Positions 39,465-44,606 of a DNA stretch of 44,606 nucleotides are shown here, piece after piece (positions within the stretch are counted from its first letter, which is position 1; each line of letters starts with the position of its first letter). Both the position numbers and the translations under genes were made by a program. The stretch covers positions 1-44,606 of the forward strand of contig JACRDB010000113.1 in NCBI GenBank assembly GCA_016218725.1, in the 5' to 3' direction. The notes beneath the pieces are model-generated. The model made no database searches and was not told the DNA's origin. It saw only the letters and a list, made by a program, of their open reading frames with translations. The stretch comes from Deltaproteobacteria bacterium. GTDB taxonomy: Bacteria; Myxococcota_A; Polyangia; Polyangiales; Ga0077539.

Positions 39465-41774
39465 ATGCGAACTTCATTGGAAGGGTGGCGACCCTGGGTG
39501 CTGGCGGCGCTGTTCCTGAACGGCGCGGTGGCGTGCTCGGCCGCGGACACCAACGCCGGCGGGGACGCCGCGCCGGAGACCGCCCTGGAGGACCGCGGGG
39601 CGCCGGACACCCTGGACGTCCCGACGGAGCCCGAGGCTCCCCCGGCCCCGGACGTGACGGACACGGCGGACACCGCCGTCGCGCAGGACAGCGCCGGGGA
39701 CACCCCGGATGCCTCGGACACGCCCTCGGGCTGCGGCGCGGACGGGGACTGCGCGTCCACGCCCATGACGCCCGTGTGTGACACGGCCACCCGGCGCTGC
39801 GTAGGCTGCGCGCCCGCGATGGACCGCTGCGCGGCGGGCACGTACTGCGACCCGATGGCACTGCGCTGCGTGGCGGGCTGCCGCGCGGACGACGGCTGCG
39901 CCGCCGCCACGGACGCGGGCCCCGCGGGCCGCAGGTGCGACCCGGCCACCCACGCCTGCGTCGAGTGCGTGACCAACGCCCACTGCGCCGCGGGGACCCT
40001 GTGCGTCGGAAACGTCTGCGTGGCGGGCTGCAACGCCGAGCGCCCCTGCCCCATGGGCCAGACCTGCTGCGGCGGGGCCTGCGTGGACACCCAGGCGAAC
40101 CTCGCCCACTGCGGCCGCTGCGACGCGCGCTGCGCCGTGCCCAACGCCACGCCCGCATGCATGAACGGCATGTGCGCCGTCGGGACCTGCACCGGCACCT
40201 TCGCGGACTGTGACCGCGACGCGGCCAACGGCTGCGAGGCCAGCACCCTCTCCGACGCCCGCCACTGCGGCGCCTGCGGGATGGCCTGTGCCTCGCGGCC
40301 CAACCGCGCCGTCGAGTGCGCCGGAGGGCGCTGCGCCTACATGTGTGTACCCGGCTTCGCGGACTGCGACGGGATGACCGCCAACGGCTGCGAGACGGAC
40401 ACCCGCACCACCGCCGCTCACTGCGGGGCGTGCGGGCGCGGGTGCAGCCCCGCCAACGCCGCCGGGGCCTGCGTGGCTGGGGCATGCACCGTCGGGATGT
40501 GCAACGCGGGCTTCGGGGACTGCGACGGCATGGCCTCCAACGGCTGCGAGACGGACACCCGCACCAGCGTGATGGCGTGCGGCGCCTGCGGGCGGGCGTG
40601 CCCCTCCCCGGCCCACACGGTGCCTGCATGCGTCGCCGGGGCCTGCGCCCGCACCTGCGCGGCGGGCTACGGCGAGTGCAACGGCGCGGTGGACGACGGC
40701 TGCGAGACGGACCTGTCCAGCGCGGCGGACCACTGCGGGAGCTGCGGGCGCACCTGCGTAGGCCCCGGGGTCGCCAGCGGCGAGTGCGCCTCGGGCGCGT
40801 GCCGCATCACCGCGTGCCTGCCCAGCTTCGCCGACTGCGACGGCATGGCCGGCAACGGCTGCGAGACGGACACCCGCACCACCGCCGCCCACTGCGGCGG
40901 CTGCGGCATGGCGTGCACCCCCAGGAACGCCGCCGGGGCCTGCGTGGGAAGCGCTTGCACCGTCGGGGCCTGCAACGCGGGCTTCGGGGACTGCGATGGC
41001 ATGGCCGGCAACGGCTGCGAGACGGACGTGCGCGCGTCCGACGCCCACTGCGGCGCCTGCGGGCGAGCGTGCGCCGTGGGCGCGGTGTGCTCCGGGGGGT
41101 CCTGCGCGCCCCGGGCGAGCTGCGCGGCCATCCGCGCGGCCTCGCCGTCGGCCCCGAGCGGCACCTACACCCTGGACCCCGACGGCGCCGAGGGGGCCGC
41201 CGCCTTCAGCGCATACTGCGACATGGCCTCGGACGGCGGCGGCTGGACCCTGGTGCTCATGGCCGCCTCGAGCCCCGCGGGCACCCTCGGCTACGACGCC
41301 GCCGCGTGGACCGACACCTCCACCCTCAACCCCGCGGTCACGGACCCCGCGATGAACGTCTCCATGAAGAGCGCGGCCTTCAACGCCCTGCCCTTCGAGG
41401 CCCTGAGGCTCTGCCTCGGTTCCCTCACCGCGTGCCTCCGGGAGGACGTCACCGCCGCCTCGGCCAGGGCGCTGTTCCTCGGGGCCGAGCGCCTGGGCGC
41501 GCGCTCCGTGGGGGACTTCCGGGTGTGGGGTTACAACGGCACCCTCGGGTGCAACCGCATCGGGTTCAACGTCTTCGACGTCGGCGGCGGAGCGGGGGCG
41601 CGCGCCCGCTGCCGCTACGGCGTGCTGCTCAACAACGAGTCCACCTGCGAGGGCTCCGTGGACGGCGGCCGCGGCCTCGGGTGCCGTGGCTACTACGGCA
41701 CCCAGATCTCCGCGGGCCAGGGCGACGGCATCGTGTCCACCTCGCACGAGCGAGGGTGGATCTTCGTGCGGTGA
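39465..41774 (+). CDS. Large Cys-rich lipoprotein with NGCETDT repeats and fibrinogen-like C-terminus
   Basis: The 769-aa protein starts at the ATG at 39465 (GGGAG upstream; an open GTG frame begins at 39423). It has a lipobox AVAC (about C24), an Asp/Thr/Pro/Ala stalk (about 25-90), then repeated Cys modules of two kinds. N-terminal ones are of the CxxGxxC...C type. Six C-terminal ones follow the pattern GFxDCDGMxxNGCETDTRTxxxHCGACGxxC, spaced about 45-50 residues. The final part (about 570-769) has CAAIRAASPSAPSGTYTLDPDG...AYCDMASDGGGWTLVLMA, like the N-terminal strand of fibrinogen/Fib-C or collagen-C domains, and ends HERGWIFVR. These repeats are typical of large surface lipoproteins in Sandaracinaceae-like genomes. 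The role is unknown; adhesion is possible. Confidence 0.85.
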   Translation: MRTSLEGWRPWVLAALFLNGAVACSAADTNAGGDAAPETALEDRGAPDTLDVPTEPEAPPAPDVTDTADTAVAQDSAGDTPDASDTPSGCGADGDCASTPMTPVCDTATRRCVGCAPAMDRCAAGTYCDPMALRCVAGCRADDGCAAATDAGPAGRRCDPATHACVECVTNAHCAAGTLCVGNVCVAGCNAERPCPMGQTCCGGACVDTQANLAHCGRCDARCAVPNATPACMNGMCAVGTCTGTFADCDRDAANGCEASTLSDARHCGACGMACASRPNRAVECAGGRCAYMCVPGFADCDGMTANGCETDTRTTAAHCGACGRGCSPANAAGACVAGACTVGMCNAGFGDCDGMASNGCETDTRTSVMACGACGRACPSPAHTVPACVAGACARTCAAGYGECNGAVDDGCETDLSSAADHCGSCGRTCVGPGVASGECASGACRITACLPSFADCDGMAGNGCETDTRTTAAHCGGCGMACTPRNAAGACVGSACTVGACNAGFGDCDGMAGNGCETDVRASDAHCGACGRACAVGAVCSGGSCAPRASCAAIRAASPSAPSGTYTLDPDGAEGAAAFSAYCDMASDGGGWTLVLMAASSPAGTLGYDAAAWTDTSTLNPAVTDPAMNVSMKSAAFNALPFEALRLCLGSLTACLREDVTAASARALFLGAERLGARSVGDFRVWGYNGTLGCNRIGFNVFDVGGGAGARARCRYGVLLNNESTCEGSVDGGRGLGCRGYYGTQISAGQGDGIVSTSHERGWIFVR
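40417..40568 (+). repeat. 152-bp segment sharing ~90 % identity, inverted, with the convergent paralogue
   Basis: The DNA encoding one NGCETDT module here and the plus-strand stretch 43395-43546, read on the minus strand, align over 152 bp without gaps; I counted about 16 mismatches by eye. They form an inverted repeat nearly 3 kb apart, inside two convergent genes. The arms could recombine or invert the intervening DNA. Confidence 0.8.
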
Positions 41775-41780
41775 CGGTCT

Positions 41781-44318
41781 CTACGGCGAGCCCAGCCGGA
41801 GCACGCGGTTGGTGACATAGTCCGCCACGTAGAGCCTCCCGCGGCTGTCAAAGGCAATCCCGTGGGGGCCGTTGAGCCCTCGGTAGAACACCGTCACGGC
41901 GCCGTCCGGGGCGACCCTCAAGACCCTGCCGACGCCTGCGGCGCCGCCGTCCCAGTTGGCCACGTAGAGGTTGTTCCCGGCGTCCGCGGCGATGCCGATG
42001 GGCCCCGAGAAGCCCGGCACGCTCCGCAGGCGGGTGAGGGCCGGGTTGTACTGGTGCACCAGGGTGCCGTTGTTGAGCGCGGTGCCGAAGTACTGCCCCA
42101 CCCAGAGCGTCCCGTCGGCGGCGAAGCGCAGGTCCAGCGGTGCGTTGTAGCCCGAGATCACCGCGCGGGTGATGGTCCCCCCGGCGGCGATGCGGTCCAC
42201 GGTGCTGCCAAACTCCGAGGACACCAGCAGGGACCCCGAGGGCTCGAAGGTGACGCCCCAGGGGCCGGAGAAGCCCGTACCCAGTACGGTCCGGGCCCCG
42301 GCGCTGCCGTCAGCGTTGACCACCACCCGCGAGACGCGGTTGGCGCTGCGCTCGGCCACCACCAGGCTCCCGCCCGCGGGGTCGAAGGCGAGCTGGGCGG
42401 GCTCCGAGAAGCCCGAGGCCCAGGAGGTCACCAGCGCGGGGGACACCCTGGGGTCGATGCGCACGATGGTGCCCGCCGAGAGGGCGCTGACGAACACCGC
42501 CCCGTCCGGCGCCATGGTGAGCCCCTGGGGGCCGGAGATCCCCGTGGCGATCACCTCCGGGGGGGCCGTGGGCACCGACGGCACCGGCGGCAGGAGCGTG
42601 CCCCCGAGGCGCGTCACGCAGGCACCTCCTACGCAGGACAGCCCCGCGGCGCAGCGCAGGCCGCAGGCGCCGCAGTGGGCGGGGTCCGTGCCCACGAGCG
42701 TCTCGCAGCCGTCGTCGCCCTCGGCGTTGCAGTCCTCGGTGCCGGGGGCGCACGCCAGGAGGTCGTTCACCCCGCACACCACGGTGCCCGAGAGGGCGCG
42801 CTCGTCGCTGTTGTAGAGCACGCGGCAGGGGGCGCAGTCCCGGTTGGTGTAGCCCAGCGTGGCGTTTACCGGGATCGGGTCGAAGCGCCCGTTGGCGTTG
42901 CAGTTCTCCACGATGTCCAGGGGGCTCAAGGCCGCGGGGCGGATCCTGGCGTCGATCCAGTCCGTGGCGCTCCGGAGCCAGCCGGGCTGGTTGGCCAGCG
43001 TGGGGCAGTTGCCGCGAGGCCCCGAGAAGAAGTTGGCCCAGTACCAGGGACCCCCCGTGGTGAGCCCTCGCACATAGCGCCGCAGCGCGTCGGCGTGGGC
43101 CTCGGAGCGGACCTCGAAGGCAGCAGTGCCTGCGGGGCAGGCGCCCAGGATGGCCGCGGCGTCCGCCGGGGCCGTCCTCCCGAGGAGGAGAGTGTAGCCC
43201 CGACCGGTGCTCATGTCGCAGTACACCATCGCGGGCGCTCCCACGGGGGGAGTGATGGTGTAGGTGCCGCTGGCGGCGCTGGGGTCTCGCCGGAGGATCG
43301 CCGCGCAGGAGGTGAAGGCCGCCATGCGGCACGCGCCGTCGGCGCAGGTCTCCAGCGCGCCGCAGCGTCGGGCGCAGGCCCCGCAGTGGGCGGCGCTGGC
43401 GCGGGTGTCCGTCTCGCAGCCGTTGGCGGCCATGGCGTCGCAGTCGCCGAAGCCCGCGTTGCACATCCCGACGGCGCAGGCCCCGTCGCGGCAGACGCCG
43501 GTGGCGTTGGCGGGGCTGCACCCTCGCCCGCACGCCCCGCAGTGGGACGGGTCCGTGAGGGTGCTTCGGCAGAGCCCGTCGCAGCAGCCCTGCGTCGCGG
43601 GGCACCCGCGGGTGGCCGAGCACCCCGGGACGCACGCCCGCGAGGGGCCGCAGACGGACCCGAGGGCGCAGTGCTCGTCGAGCGTGCATGCCACGCACCG
43701 ATGCGTGGCGGCGTCGCAGCGGCCGAGGCCCCCGTCGCCCGCGCAGTCCGAGTCGGCGGCGCAGCCGTCGTCGCAGCGGCCGGTGGCGGCGCAGTACTGC
43801 CCCGCGCGGCACACCCCGCGATCGGTGGTCGTACACGCCACGCAGCGGCCGGAGGTCACGTCGCACGCGGGCGTCGCCGGGTCCATCGCGCAGTCCGTGC
43901 GCGTCATGCAGCGCGGAGGACCCAGGTCCATCGGCAGGTCCGGCGTGGTGTCCGGGGCGGTGTCCGGCGCGGTGTCCAGGGTGGTGTCGGGTGAGGTGTC
44001 GGGTGAGGTGTCGAGCGCGACCTCGAGGGTCGTGTCGGAGGTCGTGTCTGGCGCGGTGTCGGGCGCGGTGTCGGGCGCGGTGTCGGGCGCGGTGTCGGGC
44101 GCGCGGTCGGGCTGGGCTGTGTCGGGTTGGGCGGTGTCGGGTTGGGCGGTGTCGGGCGGCGGATCGACGAGGACGGTGTCCGCGGCGGTGTCCTGCGGTG
44201 CGGCGGAGTCTTCGGTGTTGGCGGTGCCGCTCCCGGAGCACCCGAGGGCGAAGGCGAGAGCGAAGGCAAGGCGCGCGGTGGCGCGCAAGACCGTTGGAAA
44301 GGGAGTGGGCGGCGACAT
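41781..44318 (-). CDS. Large Cys-rich lipoprotein with C-terminal NHL-type beta-propeller
   Basis: The 845-aa protein has a lipobox ALGC (about C27) and a stalk of DTAPDTAPD-type repeats (about 50-130). Cys modules like those of the convergent paralogue (GFGDCDAMAANGCETDTRAS) follow, then a fibrinogen-like strand set (CAAILRRDPSAASGTYTITPP...YCDMSTGRGYTLLL). A Cys module EDCNAEGDDGCETLVG follows, and the C-terminal propeller (about 590-845) has six NHL/SMP-30-like blades (GISGPQGLTMAPDGAVFVSALSAGTIVRID, GLNGPHGIAFDSRGRLYVADYVTNRVLRLG). It ends 6 bp from the paralogue's stop. The start is the ATG at 44318. It is likely an outer-membrane surface protein; the ligand is unknown. Confidence 0.87.
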   Translation of the reverse strand: MSPPTPFPTVLRATARLAFALAFALGCSGSGTANTEDSAAPQDTAADTVLVDPPPDTAQPDTAQPDTAQPDRAPDTAPDTAPDTAPDTAPDTTSDTTLEVALDTSPDTSPDTTLDTAPDTAPDTTPDLPMDLGPPRCMTRTDCAMDPATPACDVTSGRCVACTTTDRGVCRAGQYCAATGRCDDGCAADSDCAGDGGLGRCDAATHRCVACTLDEHCALGSVCGPSRACVPGCSATRGCPATQGCCDGLCRSTLTDPSHCGACGRGCSPANATGVCRDGACAVGMCNAGFGDCDAMAANGCETDTRASAAHCGACARRCGALETCADGACRMAAFTSCAAILRRDPSAASGTYTITPPVGAPAMVYCDMSTGRGYTLLLGRTAPADAAAILGACPAGTAAFEVRSEAHADALRRYVRGLTTGGPWYWANFFSGPRGNCPTLANQPGWLRSATDWIDARIRPAALSPLDIVENCNANGRFDPIPVNATLGYTNRDCAPCRVLYNSDERALSGTVVCGVNDLLACAPGTEDCNAEGDDGCETLVGTDPAHCGACGLRCAAGLSCVGGACVTRLGGTLLPPVPSVPTAPPEVIATGISGPQGLTMAPDGAVFVSALSAGTIVRIDPRVSPALVTSWASGFSEPAQLAFDPAGGSLVVAERSANRVSRVVVNADGSAGARTVLGTGFSGPWGVTFEPSGSLLVSSEFGSTVDRIAAGGTITRAVISGYNAPLDLRFAADGTLWVGQYFGTALNNGTLVHQYNPALTRLRSVPGFSGPIGIAADAGNNLYVANWDGGAAGVGRVLRVAPDGAVTVFYRGLNGPHGIAFDSRGRLYVADYVTNRVLRLGSP
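43924..44163 (-). repeat. DTAPD/DTAQP low-complexity tandem repeat tract
   Basis: On the plus strand, GTGTCGGGCGCG and GTGTCGGGTTGG units alternate with slight variants for about 240 bp. They encode the Asp-Thr-Ala-Pro stalk of the 44318 protein, next to its lipid anchor. Unit length is 12 bp (four residues), so copy-number change stays in frame. Confidence 0.8.
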
Positions 44319-44385
44319 TCCCTGGGGTCGCCCTTGCGGGGGTGCTTGTCAAGGGGGCGGCGACCTCACCCCGCGCTGCCGCGCC

Positions 44386-44459
44386 GCCCCTCTCCCTGGC
44401 GAGAGAGGGGCTCAAGTTCCTGTTAGATTTCGATATGTTACAGCCCCCTCTCCTGCCAG
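44386..44459. other. Two mutually exclusive stem-loops around an AT-rich core
   Basis: One hairpin pairs GCCCCTCTC (44386-44394) with GAGAGGGGC (44403-44411). The alternative pairs CTGGCGAGAGAGGGGCT (44396-44412) with the near complement at 44442-44459, looping out an AT-rich middle (GTTAGATTTCGATATGTTA). CCCTCTCC/GGAGAGGG palindromes of this kind are found in many REP-like intergenic families. It could be a terminator/antiterminator-like switch or a repeat element. No other copy was noticed in the window. Confidence 0.45.
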
Positions 44460-44606
44460 AGTTCACGTCGGGACACATCTCAGGACGGGCCGTAAAATCA
44501 AGGCGATCGGTGGAGGCGACGGCCACGGCGCCCTGGTGGCGCTTCTGTGGCGTTGAGGACCGAGCTCGATGCGCGTCCGCCCCGGTTCCGCGCCGTCCTC
44601 GGCGCG

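Noticed and set aside
39474..41747. 757-aa open frame on the minus strand across the Cys-rich gene
   Set aside because: Gly/Ala/Arg/His-rich translation without domains; it is a shadow caused by high G+C in the third codon position of the plus-strand gene.
44569..44606. Possible start of a further plus-strand gene (ATG 44569, GAGGA upstream)
   Set aside because: Only 12 codons remain in the window, which cannot support a call.
1..44606. tRNA genes, CRISPR arrays, insertion sequences or prophage
   Set aside because: No tRNA T-loop/acceptor pattern, no regularly spaced direct repeats with unique spacers, and no transposase- or phage-like protein were seen in reading the translations.

Overview
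The window is about 44.6 kb of very GC-rich DNA (roughly 70 % G+C by eye) and looks chromosomal. It fits a Gram-negative, gliding-type myxobacterium (Myxococcota, probably the Polyangiales/Sandaracinaceae side). Reasons: a GltJ/AgmX-like motility protein (zinc ribbon, GYF, TM and TonB-like ends), zinc-ribbon Ser/Thr kinases, long Pro/Ala linkers, and many lipoproteins with Asp/Thr/Ala-rich stalks followed by Cys-rich NGCETDT repeats. The lineage call is inference; no 16S gene is in the window. The 3' end of a 5S rRNA opens the window, so an rRNA operon lies just upstream.

Layout. 1-6.8 kb holds 5S rRNA, an AsmA-like/GT51 peptidoglycan glycosyltransferase fusion, leucyl aminopeptidase (pepA), a small conserved protein coupled to a ComEA-like HhH protein, and hisG-murA. 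6.9-11.0 kb holds the GltJ/AgmX-like protein and a MshEN-receiver-TPR protein. 11.1-17.7 kb holds an NTF2/SnoaL-like lipoprotein, a small unknown, alanine dehydrogenase, a membrane-anchored unknown, an orphan membrane histidine kinase, a zinc-ribbon membrane protein and a NUDIX protein. 17.8-21.3 kb is a tightly coupled three-gene operon: a P-loop-like protein lacking Walker A, a formyltransferase-like enzyme and a lipoprotein. 21.4-26.3 kb holds a metzincin-motif secreted protein, an outer-membrane-type protein and a Ser/Thr kinase. 26.4-30.3 kb holds a YfiH-family protein and the TCA block mdh-sucC-sucD. 30.3-33.7 kb holds a second zinc-ribbon Ser/Thr kinase, a pentaheme cytochrome lipoprotein and another beta-barrel candidate. 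33.9-44.3 kb is a surface/periplasmic island: a zinc-protease-like lipoprotein, a methyltransferase, a thioredoxin-fold lipoprotein, a diheme cytochrome, a cupredoxin lipoprotein, an unknown lipoprotein, and two convergent paralogous Cys-rich giants.

The most striking observation is at 35971-36741. A thioredoxin-fold lipoprotein frame is interrupted by a single in-frame TGA (36409-36411) exactly where the first Cys of a WCxPC-type active site belongs (W-U-V-P-C), and the frame continues intact for another 110 codons. A 7-bp stem with an 8-nt loop sits at the distance expected for a bacterial SECIS. I read this as an undescribed selenocysteine-containing redox lipoprotein, translationally coupled to an SO2930-type diheme cytochrome c and facing a plastocyanin-like copper protein: a possible periplasmic electron-transfer module.

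Gene packing is tight. Many convergent pairs end 5-6 bp apart or overlap, and several co-directional genes overlap by GTGA. Starts were often moved inward from the longest open frame using ribosome-binding sites, signal peptides or family alignment from memory; these choices are stated per gene.
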